DNA of 64,000 nt from Larix kaempferi (Eukaryota; Streptophyta; Pinopsida; Pinales; Pinaceae): positions 24,959,501 through 25,023,500 of the forward strand of contig BSBM01000232.1 of assembly GCA_027924585.1 (NCBI GenBank), given 5' to 3'. Positions 21,574 to 34,700 of the stretch are shown piece after piece. The stretch's first letter is position 1, and every line of letters starts with the position of its first letter. The position numbers and the translations under genes were made by a program. The notes beneath the pieces were generated by a model, which searched no databases, was not told where the DNA came from, and was given only the letters and a program-made list of their open reading frames with translations.

Positions 21574-24500
21574 TGTTATCCACTAAGTTGCACTTAGGTG
21601 GATTTCCAATGAGCAGTCAAAGACTTGAACAATTCAATTGTTCATCACATGTGTTCAGAAGTTCACCTGGCCATTTTTAGGCCCGTTTGTAAAATTTGCA
21701 TTTCCAGATCCCCTTGGGGGAATTGTAATAAGTTGGCCTAATCATGGTTTTTTTGTAACAGGCTTGGCTTACCTTAGGCTTATCTATCAGGGTGATACTC
21801 TAGAGTGTTTTTTCCTTAGGAATTATGTGTTGCGCTTCAGTGGCGTATAATTCCTAAGTTTTTCACTCACACCTCCAAAGTTGGAGTATTTACCATGGTG
21901 GTCGAACCTTAGGAGGTTATTAAAGCATATGTGTCTATGTATTTTTTACATGCTAGCCATCAATAATGAGTCGTATGGACATGTACTAGGTCCCCTAGGT
22001 GTTTGAGTCAGTTCCGACAAAAATTAATTTTCCCGTAAACTTAGGCTATTTTTTAATAGTTTAATTGGAAAAATTAAAATTGTTATAAAAGTGTGGTTAG
22101 GAGGAAGAATTAGACATGGGGGTGCTCGTTTTCTAACTCAGAGCACCCACTTAACCTCTAAACCCACTTTCCTAAGTTTTCGAGTAATCATTTATCTCCA
22201 AAATTGAATATTACTCGAAAATAGTAAAAAAGACCAAAAAAATGGAGAAAATAAAGAAACCAACAATTTCTAAAATCTCAAAAAACATGCCGAAAGTGAA
22301 ATTTTTGAGTTGGCAAAGCAAAGTGGAAATATTCCTAAGGTTTCTAAAACACTTGTGAGTGTTTTTCTCGGCAATAAAGGAAAGAGGATGTTTCTTTTTC
22401 AAGTGGGGCACATTTCCTCATGGAGAGGGCGCGACTCCCAAGAAATAAGTTAGCAAGTGTAAGATAAAGCATAGAAAGAGAGTTAGGAAGTGGAAGGAAG
22501 CTAATTTATAGCCTTTTCCAACCCTTTCCAACTCACGCCAAGCTGTTCACATTTTAGCAAGTGCACCCTTCTCTTGGAAAGTGCGCCCCCCCCTCTGGCT
22601 CTCTCATTTTTCTATTTAGGCAAGTTCTTGGCTCCTCATTTGCACATGAAGGATAGCACACAACCTCTGCTCTTGTAATGCTTGTGGTTTACTGAGAAAT
22701 ATATTTCAAAAGGCTTTGGAGGTCTACATGATTGGCTGTTGTTGGCCCATTCTTATGCATGCATTTTGGTTGAGGTATATCTAGTGTAGTTTCTTTATGC
22801 TCTTATGTTATAAACTGTGAATTGATCTAGCTTAGAAAGGCCTTTGAGCCTGTAGAGTAAGCATTCATTGGCTTTGACTTGCTTAGTAATATTTAATTCT
22901 TTAGAGATTTAGAAGCAACACATGTAGTCGGTTATACTAATGCCCTTCTTGTCTCTTTTGATTGATATACTGGATTTAATCACGTTTATGTGTAATTGTT
23001 CTTGAGACTGTGCAAGATAGAGTGCTAAGCAAAGGAAGTGGATCTAGTTTGACTCTTCTTCCAAACTTAGCAGCTAGTCATACCATTTTTTGTTGACATT
23101 TTTGTTTTGCAGACACCATTGATTCTCCAAACCTTTCAAGCCAAAGGCTTGGTTTTAGCTTCTTCTATCTCTTTCAAACAAACAAACTCTTCTTTCCCTT
23201 TTTGTTTCTTTTGAAGCAAGTAGAATAGATCTAAAGGCTTAAATTTTTTGATCTCTTGCTTCTCAAATAGATCTAGAAAAGTATTATTTTCAAAGCTAAA
23301 TTCATAGATCTAGATCTAGCATTTCTATACTTGAAAACGCTCAATAGTTTCCAATATTTTTTGCAAGTATAGATCTTGTATTTTTTTTGTATTTTATTTG
23401 ATTAACCCACTAATTTGTATGTTCCAAGCTTGCCGGTTTTTAGCAGGTCCAAGAAAAAGAGAAGGAATCTTTGGCCGATTTTCGCCAAAAAGTGTCAAAA
23501 ATACATTCCGAATACCTTCTTTTACCAATATTTCATTCTCTAAAATTGTAAGCCCTTAGATCCAAGTTTAAAAAGACTAAGAGGAACTTCTTTAAGCAAA
23601 TATTGTAACATTTATTAAACGAGAGCAAGTGGGCTACACAGCGCCCACATCCCATCCCCCTTGGGGGGATTTGCGTTTTTTTTCTTATTCGTGGCATGAT
23701 TTTTTCTAACACTTTGTGTAGGGTGTATACTTTGATTAAGTAGTTTAATTTTATTTTCTTTTCATTTTGCAAATCATTAAATAAAGCCAATCTCGTTGCC
23801 ACAAAGTACGCTCTCACCTCCACACAAAGGCATTGCCGATTAGTGGTGGTTGATCAGAAAGTGACACATAGATTTGGTGAGTTTATCTATTTCTTTTGTC
23901 CAAATTATTGTTGTTTAACTTTCTCTACTTCAAGCACTCAAATTTGAAAGAACATTTTGCTGTCTCTCGAAGTATGCTCTTTCCCCTTGCAGGCATTGGC
24001 TTGGTCTTGGGGAAATAAAAAAAGAGCGCAACAACTTATTAATTCTCAAAACGTTTAATAAAAAACTCACATTAATAAAATTAAGAACCCTCAACATAGT
24101 GAAAATCCGACACTCGAATATTAAGTAACGCGTGGGGAAATTTCTCAAAAGAAGCGGGAACCACTGGAGAGTGACCTCAGGGCACTGTTAGACTACATTC
24201 TTGTTGGTGTAGTGTTGAACACGCCCTTGAGACTCCGTTCCAGCCCACACGTCTTTGTGAGGAGCCACCTTTGCCTAATTTCCGGACGTTACTCCTTGTA
24301 CCTCACAGTATATCGGGAGCTCCCATTTTCCCTTTAATTAACTCATCCCTTAAAATTCCTAAAATTGACCAAGAACACAATTGCAAAACCTTTACTTTAC
24401 AACAACACTTACTTTGACTCCATGGCATTGGTCCCTGATATTTTTATTTTTTTCATTCAATTAAGCTATATTTTGTCGTGATTATTATATTCATGTATGT

Positions 24501-24770
24501 TGTATAATTGTTCTCATTTTGCAAACATCTTAATCAAATGTTTTAATTCCAAAAACCTTCTAAATAACATTTTTTTCATCCAAAAGAACTAAGTACATAA
24601 AGCCTTAGTAACGTTAATAGGGTTTACCCCCCTTGGCTTCGTTAGGAGTTAAGCATAAACGAAGGAGTCAAGATCAAGTGATATACTTGACTCAGACTTG
24701 CCCCCAAGGACGCACCTAGCAGCTGGAAGATTTCTGCTGCGTTAACCCAGGTGCGTAAGAGGCGACAACA
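21574..24770 (-). mobile_element. Solo LTR, family X copy A (3197 bp)
   Basis: The right end reads GGCGACAACA (24761-24770) and the left end TGTTATCCACTAAG (21574). The element is reverse-complementary, with many substitutions, to the interrupted copy B (29592-31701 plus 46869-47984). Shared landmarks include the ACGAAGCCAAGGGGGG block, the GACCTCCAAAG block, AGAGCAGAGGTT and GAACAATGTTATTGTTC-like sequence. Flanks are AACTT on the left and AACTC on the right, a 4/5 target-site duplication that supports a solo LTR. A minus-strand TATA (CTATAAATTAGC) lies near 22501-22512. No coding sequence is present; the ORFs are chance. Confidence 0.75.
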
Positions 24771-25686
24771 AACTCAACAACGGAATATTAGGCTTTCACT
24801 TTATTACTAAAGTGAATTGCAAAATAGAATTGATTCGAATGACTTCAGGCATGTTTGACACTAAACCTGTGTGGAAGTTCCTATTTGAGCTCCAATTTTC
24901 AATAATAACTTAATTAATTGGTTTATAATAGCTGAAATTTATAGTCCACGATTAAATGAAAAAATGATAAATGAACCAAGCTATGACAAATGTAAAAATC
25001 TGAAAATAAAATTTACCTTTAGTATGAATTATCAGCCCACAGATTTGTTCCTAGAATTGAATCAAAATTATGTTTTAGAGAAAAATTAAGTAAATAAAGG
25101 ACAAATTTATGATTTTTAGATTGCAACAAAGTAATGATTGATGAAAGTTATAAAAGGAACTAAAATCTTCAGATTTTGATACAGAAAATTAAAGAAAATG
25201 AATTTAAAATGTTTAGTGGCTTATGAATTGGGATTACTGCCTAATAATTTGGAACAGGCAAATGGGGTCTAAATAAAGTTCAAGAGAAGTTGATGATCAA
25301 ATAGTGGAAGGGTTTGAAATATTCAAACCCTATTCTCGTCTTTGATAGATAAATCTACTTCAACAATCTTTCCAAAGGGGAATCCAAGAGTTGTGATTTC
25401 CAATGATCCCGCATACAAAAAAGCTGACAAGAGAAACACTAGAAGTAACACACCTCAAGGGTAGATTGCATGCTAACTAATAATAATCAAATGACAACAT
25501 TTCTATATTAAAGGTAAAGAATTTAGTAGTTTACTCAATTACAACACAAGACCAACAATTGAAGATAACATCCATGATCATAGCATCAAGCACCAATTCC
25601 TCAAATAAACTTCTTCAATAAACACCCACAAGCTTCAAATCAAAAGAACTAAGCAAGTAGCAAAAAGAGTTTCCTCTCCACAAGTT
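24771..25686. other. AT-rich flank, no gene recognised
   Basis: This is the stretch between the solo LTR and the palindromic TRIM. It contains a small perfect palindrome-like TTCACTTTA..TAAAGTGAA near 24797-24815. No frame or repeat of substance was found. Confidence 0.5.
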
Positions 25687-26003
25687 TGTAACAAATAAAA
25701 TAATATATAAACATATCAATAAACAAATAATTAAATAATAAAAGAAAAGTAATTAAACCAATATTAAATAAAATTGATATGTAATTAATCTAATAGATAG
25801 AGACGTACCTTTCCATTGAAAAGGCACATAAGACCATATTTAAATGGTCCATCAAATTGTAATAATCTCTCATCAATATATATTCAATATTATTTATTCT
25901 ATCCAAATGGAATTATTTTCTATTGGTTGACTATTCACTTGAATAGTCTTATTGTGATTCGGACACGATCACAACATGAGAATATCCGGATACAGATATT
26001 ACA
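25687..26003 (+). repeat. TRIM LTR1
   Basis: It starts TGTAACAAATAAAATAAT and ends GATATTACA (317 bp). It is followed after one base by the primer site. It is visibly more diverged from LTR2 (small deletions, substitutions) than LTR2 is from LTR3. Confidence 0.85.
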
Positions 26004-26004
26004 T

Positions 26005-26016
26005 TGGTATCAGAGC
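26005..26016 (+). promoter_or_regulatory. TRIM primer-binding site (tRNA-iMet)
   Basis: TGGTATCAGAGC is the exact plant initiator-tRNA-Met primer sequence, one base inside LTR1. Confidence 0.9.
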
Positions 26017-26540
26017 CCCTTCTTGGGCTTGATTCCGGCCTTTGGCCACAAACCATTCTCAGAGCTTCTATGATTAGGGATCTTTGATCCACATTGGCTT
26101 TTGGCCATCATTTTTGGGTTTCCCAAAAATCTAGGACCTTGTCCAAAAGTAGGCCTTTGGACCAAAGAAGATTCACTCACAACGTTGAAGCAAATCAAGT
26201 TAATAAAAGAAATATTATTCCAATGCTAAATTCAAAGACAACCGTAAATCAAGGAATCCAAGAATATGAGAAGGGAAATAAAAAAGAGAAAATAAGTAAT
26301 TATTTATGTTGCAAATAGGAAGAAGATAACAAGAAGTAAGAAAAACAAATTACAAATAAGAAGTGCGAAAAACGAATTATCCGCAAGATTAAAAAAAAGA
26401 GTAGAAAAAAAAGGTTAAAAATAGCATTTCATAAAACCGCACACGGTTTTACTTAGTATATTAAAATTATAAACAATTTTTATAAGGTATATACAAAGAA
26501 AGATGTGACCTTCATCACTAATGCTTTGAGGACAAAGCAT

Positions 26541-26557
26541 TCTGAAGAGGAAGGTCA
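26541..26557 (+). promoter_or_regulatory. TRIM polypurine tract
   Basis: TCTGAAGAGGAAGGTCA directly precedes LTR2, the position of the plus-strand primer. Confidence 0.7.
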
Positions 26558-26882
26558 TGTAACAAATAAAATAATATATAAACATATCAATAAACAAATA
26601 ATTAAATAATAAAAGAAAAGTAATTAAACCAATATTAAATAAATTTGATATGTAATTAATAGAATAGATAGAGACGTACCTTTCCATTGAAAAGGCACCT
26701 AAGACCATATTTAAATGGTCCATCAAATTGCAATGTAAGAATCTCTCATCAATATATATTCAATATTAGTTTATTCTTTCCAAATGGAGTTATTTTCTAT
26801 CGGTTGACTATTCACTTGAATAGTCTTATTGTGATTCGGACACGATCACAGCATGAGAATTGATCTGGATACGGATATTACA
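26558..26882 (+). repeat. TRIM LTR2
   Basis: A 325-bp direct repeat of LTR1 from TGTAACAAAT to GATATTACA. It is followed by TTGGTA, which looks like the first bases of a primer site, not like host target sequence. Confidence 0.85.
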
Positions 26883-26888
26883 TTGGTA

Positions 26889-27337
26889 TGTAATATCCGT
26901 ATCCAGATCAATTCTCATGCTGTGATCGTGTCCGAATCACAATAAGACTATTCAAGTGAATAGTCAACCGATAGAAAATAACTCCATTTGGAAAGAATAA
27001 ACTAATATTGAATGTAATATCCGTATCCAGATCAATTCTCATGCTGTGATCGTGTCCGAATCACAATAAGACTATTCAAGTGAATAGTCAACCGATAGAA
27101 AATAACTCCATTTGGAAAGAATAAACTAATATTGAATATATATTGATGAGAGATTCTTACATTGCAATTTGATGGACCATTTAAATATGGTCTTATGTGC
27201 CTTTTCAATGGAAAGGTACGTCTCTATCTATTCTATTAATTACATATCAAATTTATTTAATATTTGTTTAATTACTTTTATTTTATTATTTAATTATTTG
27301 TTTATTGATATGTTTATATATTATTTTATTTGTTACA
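26889..27337 (-). repeat. TRIM inverted LTR copies (124-bp partial plus full LTR3)
   Basis: From 26889 the sequence is the reverse complement of the end of LTR2 for 124 bp. It then restarts at 27013 as a complete reversed LTR of 325 bp ending TTTGTTACA. LTR3 is nearly identical to LTR2. Confidence 0.85.
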
Positions 27338-29216
27338 AAGTTCTAGAAACTTTTACAACCAATTGTTCAAGAATAGGGGGCATGCATCTAGAATAGGTAG
27401 AATAATACATGAGAGATGAAATCATAACTTCAAAAGGTGGAGCACTCCAATAGATCCAATCAAACAATGGATGAAGGGGTCCAAACCTAGGGTTTTGACC
27501 TTCAAACTCCTCCCAAGAGCAGCGAACTCAACCAATATCATGAAAATATGTGCCAAGGCATCCTCACAGGGTCACCCTCTAACAAATCAAGTCCTAAATG
27601 AGGAATGCTCCTCAAGAAGCATCACACATGTGGTCCAAGAGAGATCTCTCAGCTGTAACATCCCATCAACAAGGTCAAACAATAAATGTAGTGTGCCTCA
27701 AAAGGTAAAGAAGTCCACTCCAAGTAGGTGCCAAGTGTCTCTAAGGTCAAACACAAGTCAAATACCCTAGAGTGCTCCAATAAATAATGCAACAAATTCT
27801 CTCCATGAGTGGTGCATGTGGAACGTCCCATTAATGAGTGAATAGAAGGTGGACCAAATGTGTAACAAACTTTCCAAAGTCCGTGCCAAGAGTCCAACAA
27901 CGGTCAACATCATGCCAACTTGTCCCAAAAGCTAAGGAAAATCATCAATACTCCATCAAGAAGGGGATGACCCCTCCCTAAGGCATCTAGATCTCCCGCT
28001 TGTGCATCAAACAATGTTTAGAAGGAGGGTGCACATCCCCCCCTCCCTAAGGCCTCTAGATCTCCCACATGTGCATCAAAAAATGTTTAGAAGGAGGGTG
28101 CACATCAAAGAGGGACTACAAGTCAACCATAGAACATCAACCGAGTGTAAGCCTCAACAATGTAAGTATGCTAGGGAACTATACCGTTAACCTTAGACTT
28201 ACCATAGTGTGACCATAATTAACCCCTTATTACATCCTAGACCCCTAAGACAAGGTGCATTTCTCAAATTTCTAAGGTGAGGGTGATGAAATTAATGTAA
28301 TACAAGGGAGAAGGTCTTCCTGAATTGACCATCGTAGTAATGAGAATGAGTGTTAGGTCTATCCCTTGGCTTTCAAGAGCCAGGTGTTATAGATTTTTCT
28401 TCCACATGTGTGCCTTAGAAGGGAACGCTTTTTCTTGAGTACCCCTTCCTTGCACCTCTTTTTTGTGATACCTTTATTTCCTTTTTATTATTTATTATTA
28501 GCCTTTTTTTTCTTTTTTAGCCCATTTGCTTTAGATTTGGTTTTGACAACCTGGGACATAGGGAACCTGTTTTTTTTTGCAAGGGGGCATTGCTCGCATA
28601 TATGACATTTGTAACTTGGTTGCATTAACCTTAGAGTACTTTGACTCTTTTAATTTGGCTTAGTCATTCATACATGGGAACTGTGTAGAGACCTTGGAAC
28701 ATAAAATATGATAAACCAATTACAAAAGGGGGACGTGATGGAAATGTGTGAAAAGGCTAGTGGAATGACATGGTATGAAAAATGGCTAGGCATGTGAAAT
28801 GACATGAATTGAGTGTTACACCTACCTAGATCCCTAGGGATACCCTTGATTCACAAGGCTACACACTTAATAAAGGGGAGTATGACCACACCATGATACA
28901 TTTTCAGTTATGAAACAATAATTAAACGTATATGAGCGACTATAGAGTAACACCAATGACCCCTCATGGTAATATCCCACATAGAAGAGGAAAATCCCCA
29001 TGTGCTAACACGCATAGCATATGTCATAACAATGGCATCAACTAAAAATTCCCATCAATATCTGGCACATAACATGGTGATTTGAGCGAGCTGGAAGTGT
29101 CTCTGGCAAATATCCATGGGCAAACTATAGATCTCATCTATGGCATTAATAGATGTGATCAAGATCACAAAGGAATTGATCATCAGGTAACCCTTACATG
29201 TCAAGGGGTAGCAAGA
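27338..29216. other. No gene recognised; contains one tandem duplication
   Basis: Aside from the duplicated block at 27971-28107 no structure was supported. T-rich runs occur at 28428-28580. The ORFs lack family motifs. Part of the right end may belong to the element that hosts LTR E. Confidence 0.5.
27971..28107. repeat. Tandem duplication, two 69-bp units
   Basis: The unit CCCCTCCCTAAGGC-TCTAG ... AAGGAGGGTGCACATC occurs at 27971-28039 and 28040-28107 with about four differences. CCTCC near the start and GGAGG near the end of each unit can pair. Confidence 0.85.
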
Positions 29217-29591
29217 GGTAAGGGAGGCCAACAATACTATGTGGGCACAAGCTCTTACAAACAACCTACATAAGCCCTTGTAGGCCAACACAAGTGAAAC
29301 GTCTACTCTAAAGTGCACTTGTCATGCTCCAAGGTGATGTTGTGCACAATAACGGCTCCAAGGTGATGTAGCTACACAAGGCATGTCCACATACCTTCAT
29401 CATGAGCCTCTACAAAATCCATCAATTCTCATAAGCAATGTATTCCATTGGGTTAGCTACCCCTTGCAAGAACACTGTCGAAGCCCCAAGCATCCCTGAG
29501 CCATCTCCAATTGTCCAAACAAAAATCCAAGCTACCACATGTCATCTAGCGCTTCAATCCCTCCTCTTTCATGCAAAACACTCCTCATCCC
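29217..29591 (-). mobile_element. LTR E (family D), left fragment
   Basis: The reverse complement matches LTR D (13141 onward) in its second half, through GTAGCTACATCACCTTGG and TTGGCCTCCCTTACC. The homology stops at about 29217 before the TATA region. Its other half is at 47985-48285; the two are separated by the family X solo LTR and everything inside it. Confidence 0.65.
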
Positions 29592-31701
29592 TGTTGCCGC
29601 TAGATTACACACCGTCTTTGTCGCAACATAAATCTATGTTGCCACTTGGTGTGCCCTTGGTGGCAAGTCTCGAGTCAAGTATGTCACTTGGTTCTTGACT
29701 CCTCCGTTTAGGCAAAATTCCCGACAAAAGCCAAGGGGGGTAGTCCCTATGGAATGTTACTAAGGTTATTAGGGTTTTCCAATTAGTTGGTGGTTTATTT
29801 TAAGTTTTTGGGAGTTTTGATTAAGGGTTTCAAGATATAATTGCAACAAAGTTTAAAGAAGTCCTTTTACCAGCATAAATTGATAATCACTGTATAAATG
29901 TAAATGCACGATGGCTTGATATGATAATAAGCAAATAAAGTGCAAGGGCCAGTGCCTTATGGAGTCAAATACAGTAAAAGTAAATAATGTTGAAAGGGGA
30001 AATGCTGTGCAATTGTCTCTTGATGAATTTAGATTATTAATTGTGAATCTTGATTAGGGAAAAAATGGGAACTCTCGAGATACCGCAAGGTACAAAGAGG
30101 AATGTCCGGAAATTTAGAAGTTGGTGGTTCTGTACAAGGACATGTTGGCTGTCCGAGTCTCCAGAGCGTGTTCAACACTACACCAACCAGGGATGTAGTC
30201 TAACGGTGCTCTTAAGATCTCAGTACAGTGGTTCCAGCTTCCCCAGGCAGAATTTTCCCACACAAAGTCTAGTCAAAAGTGTCGGATTTTCACTATCTTT
30301 TGGGTAGTTAATTTTATTAGTGACTATTAAGTTAAGTGTGGAAATTAAAGAGTGCTTCCAACTATATCTGGGTATCCCAGAATGGGCAGAGCATACGTAG
30401 TGGTAGCAAAATGATTTATTTAAATTGAACAAGTAACCATTGTACTCTCCGACAGAGAGCGCTCTTGACTTGCTTTTCAGCGAAGTTCAAGAGACTTTGG
30501 GTTCTTTTTATTAGACAGTTAAGCTATGGAAATTGAAAAGTAAACAAGATCTAAACGCCAAACTTATGCATCACTTTTTTGATCAACCCCCACTAATCAA
30601 CAAATGCCTTTGGGTGGAGGTGAGAGCATACTTCGTGGCAACGAAGTTGGTTTGATTTCTAACACTACTTGCAAAAATTTGAATGATTTTAAATTTTTAT
30701 GAAGAAATGCAAAAAAGTATACATCCTGCAATAACGAAGTGAGTGTGTGAAAGTAGCGGGGTTAGAAAAAATCAATCTCACGAAAATGTACAAAATACAC
30801 AAATCCCCCCAGGGGGGATGGGGTGTGGGCGCTGAGTATCCCACTGCTCTCGTTTAATGTTTTTACAATTATGCTCAATCAAAGATGCCTCTTAGTCCTT
30901 TTAGATTTGGATCTAAGGGCTTACAAGCTGAAACTTTGAAACAATGATGGAGAAGGTCCCTTGGAAGGTAAATTTGACAATTTTTAGCGAAATTTCGCCA
31001 GAGCTTCCTCCTCTTTTTCCTTGGACCTGCTAAAAACCAGCAAGTAAAACACTTAGAATGTGATGGCAAACACAAAAAAGAAATAAAAAAATTTGAAAAT
31101 TTTTACACTTAGAAAAATTACTTGAATTCGATCTAGAAGATAATTTCTAAGTGTTGCAGATCTGAAATATTTGCAAAATGGTATGGATCTACTTCTTAAA
31201 CACTTAGAAAAATACCAAAAGGGAAAGAGAAAGAGAGTAGATTTGAAATTTTGAGATGGATAGATCCCTTCAAGCTCAAGCTTGATCTTTGTGAAGCCTT
31301 GGAAAATCCCTGAAATACAAGATTAGTTTGTGAAATTTGTGTTGAAGAGGAGAGAAGAGACAACCAAGTTCAAAGCCCTCTTCAAGCTTGTGATCTGCAC
31401 AACTTAAACAAATCCTTGCATACAATGTGTTAGATCTAGTGTGCTTGATAAATAAAAATTTGAAAGAGCCTAAATACAACCTAGTATAGTTGGCTACTTC
31501 CTAGTCTTTTAAAACAATACACAAATAAGCAAGTTAAACAACCGTACATGCTTATTACATGAACATTCAAGCTAGATCCACAATCATACATAAACAAGAA
31601 AAAGCTAGATTAGAGCAATATCACCTCATATACTTGCATGCATAAAAAATGTACACCCATGGACCTCCAAAGTCTTCACTTGCATTAATAAAAAATGTTC
31701 T
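29592..31701 (+). mobile_element. Solo LTR, family X copy B, left part (TSD ATCCC)
   Basis: It starts TGTTGCCGCTAG at 29592, preceded by ATCCC. The other part is 46869-47984, which ends GTGGACAACA and is followed by ATCCC, a perfect 5-bp target-site duplication. Joined, the two parts span 3226 bp, close to the 3197 bp of copy A with the same landmarks in the same order. It is interrupted after GTTCT at 31701 by the TR-GAG-like element. It contains the CTCTCCGACAGAGAG motif and non-coding AT-rich sequence. Confidence 0.8.
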
Positions 31702-34700
31702 TGTTATCACACAAACTCTAGCTGTTTGGTAGTAGGTGTCCCAACATGGATGGTAGAGGTGAACAACTAGGAAGGTGTAACCGGCAATAGCCAGGTCCTC
31801 CGTTTAGGGAACGGAAGTCACACCGGACAAGGCTACTGTCACTTTAGACAAGGCACGTAGCCAAGTCAGGGGGGAGACCCTGCTCAACCAAGTGGTGGTT
31901 GAGGGACAAAAGTACACCCAAATCTAAAAGATGGAAAGACAAACAGGCAGGAGATGAGTGTAAGCAGGTCCTAAGTCTAGTTTCAGCCACTGGTTGGGCA
32001 CACAGATGAAATAAACACTTAAATGAAATGTGACTAACGATTGAAAAGATGAATCGAGTAGATTAGATTAAATATGAGATGGCTGAAAATAGTCTAAGGA
32101 TATGAAATGAATTGGAAGTGAGGTAGTGAAGTAAACTGCCTAGGAAAGGGGTTAGATAGTGGACAAATGTACCTAGGGCAGAGAATAATTAGCATAAATA
32201 ATCACTTTCAACAATCGGTACTTGATTTCCGAAGGTTAAATGACGTTCTGAACCCAAATTAGAAGTACCCAGAACCCCAAAATGACCCCAAATCAGCAGA
32301 AGAGAAAAACGCCCCTAGGTGGGCATTTTTGCCAAGTGGACCAGTGCCTAAACTATGGGTTAATGGAGTCAGAATTGTTTCAAACTTGAGATATAGGCTA
32401 TTAGGCTCAAATAACAAGCGGGTTTGCAATAAAAACAAAGTTCTAACGGTGGGAAATTAAGTTATCAATTTTTAGGGTTTTCTTTAATGGTTGTAGCTTA
32501 ACATCAACAATGAAAGAGAGATTATGAGAAACGAGAAGAGATTCAGTACACGGATAATGAAGATGAAGGTATCCCCGCGCTGAAGACAAACCCCGAAGAT
32601 CAAGTGCTGAGCTAGAGTGCGTTTTCCCCCTTTGCTTTTTGGAGCAGCCAGTGAGCCAATGCGTTTTTGTACCTGCCACAGAGAGATAAAATCAGTGTCT
32701 ATAGCAAATAACAAAAATAGACCAGCAAATGAGTGAAAAATGATGAGTAAAGCAAATAGCAATAAATGCAAATTCACTTCCCTGTTGAAATCCCGAAGAG
32801 AAACGCTAGCATGGGACTGCTGGCTCAAGTGCTGCGTTTTCCTCTAGTGGCCAGCTTCACCTGCAAATCGAAATGCTCAAGGAGAGATGGGGACACCACA
32901 AATAACTCAACAATGCATCAAAAATATGATCTCAATCAACACAAGAAAGATTTCACTCCATATCACAAGTAACTCAGTCGAAGTGTCTCTCAAAAATCTC
33001 TATATCAAGTCTCAACAATGCCAAGAGGCTCTACAATGGAGTGAATGTCTTCTCTTATAGAAAAAGGTCATTCTCAAAACAAGTTTTCCACCAAAATGGA
33101 GGGCTAGGATTACTCCCCCATCAAACAAATCGAATGGTGGAGAGCTCTCCTAGTGGGGGTGCGAATTGCCCAAGGATAGCGCACTAGTGGATGGGGATCC
33201 CTCGTAGGGCCCATATAATATCAAATACAATGCTAGGGGGTGTCTATAATAGTGTTTTAGCCCCCTAGCTAATACATCATGGCCCCACATGCCAACAATA
33301 CAACAAAATCGAATTGCCCAAGTGGAGAAAAACGCCCCCCATGGACAATTCATCCAACCTAGAGAGATGGGCAAGAGAGGGCCCCACAATACATAAACAC
33401 CATGTCAAACATTACCATTTTACCTTAGGAATTACCCTTTTATTTGCCAGCCATTGATTTTCACCCTTTGCTATAGTTGCCTCTGTCAATTTTTGATTTT
33501 CCATGTATTTTATTGCTGGTTTATACTGCTGAAGATGTAATTTGGGCTTTTGACCCATCTAAAGTGCCCGGATTGCCGAACCGTCTGCTACAATGTGATC
33601 GTGGACCCCAAAAATAGTAGGAATGACCACTCAAACGACCCCGATCCATCACTTAGGGATTATTTGCCCAAAATCCATGATTTTTAATTAAAACAGGTCA
33701 TTAATGACCAATAATAATTAAAAATCTCACAAACGCCTCGATCTTTTTGCATTCTGTCACTTGGAAGCTCATATGGGTCCCCTGTAGATAATAATTGACC
33801 AAAATCGAAATTCCGGTCGCAACATTTTTTCGGGCCCATTTTTGGCCTGGTCAACCTAGTTTGACCAAGTCAAATCTGGTCAACAATGGTGTTGGCTGAA
33901 TACCTGTATGCAATCATGAAGTGAAAGGCTTCCTTATACAAGTTAGTACATTACTAAACATCATGACAATAATATGGTGATAAAAAGCTGCATTAAATCT
34001 CGGAAAATACAAGGCCTCGGGTGAGGTGGGCCTACCACATCCAAAAGACTTAACTGCTATGCACAACCTATAGACTTGACCACCTAGCTGACTTTCGGTG
34101 ATGTGGAATACATGGCGAAGGATAAGGGATGACAAGGATGAGGATCATGTGACCTCTTGGATAACTCGGGGAAGTAGGGTCCACTGAGATAAGTATACCA
34201 TGACACAACACGGGGAAGGGCAGTGCCTCACAAATGGGTATAGTGCAGGGAAACCGCCACTGGTCATCTGACAAGTATCTCACAACTCACATCCGTGCCC
34301 GAAGACTCTGTGAGGTTCTTTTCTAGAGCCGCCAAACTGGGTGTCCGGCAAACTGTAACTTGAGACTCTAGGGGACAATCTTGAGCTTGTCCCTTGCTCC
34401 TTCTCACCTCCTTGCCTCGCAGGACTAGGTGAGGAATAACCACTACAAATGCTGACATGTACGGCTGACCTGTGTCCATGTGTGTTTACAAACACATTGC
34501 ATGGATTTTACAATGAGTTTCATACTTAGCCCTTTTTTGGCTAGATTTACATTTACAAAAAGCCTCTTTGGCTTGCTTTACATTTCTTCATTTCTTCAAT
34601 TTACATCAAGGCCCTTTTGAGCTACATACATATCTCAATATATATAATCATGGTGCTCATACTGCAAAGTAATGGGGGTGAGCAATACATGCTTCAATGA

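Larger units (their letters stand above)
25687..27337 (+). mobile_element. Palindromic TRIM-like miniature LTR element, TSD AAGTT
   Basis: A non-coding miniature LTR retrotransposon. From left to right it holds LTR1 (25687-26003), a primer site, a 554-bp non-coding internal region, a purine-rich tract and LTR2 (26558-26882). Then come a 6-bp spacer TTGGTA, a 124-bp partial LTR in reverse (26889-27012) and a full LTR in reverse (27013-27337). The outer ends are therefore both the same LTR end: TGTAACAAAT at the left and ATTTGTTACA at the right. Both flanks carry AAGTT (25682-25686 and 27338-27342), so the whole compound was integrated as one unit. ORFs with MMDHLNMVL on both sides are shadows of the LTRs. 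Confidence 0.85.

Noticed and set aside
26415-27396. Two similar ORFs starting MMDHLNMVL on opposite strands
   Set aside because: They are the same LTR read in LTR2 and in the inverted LTR3; no protein is implied.
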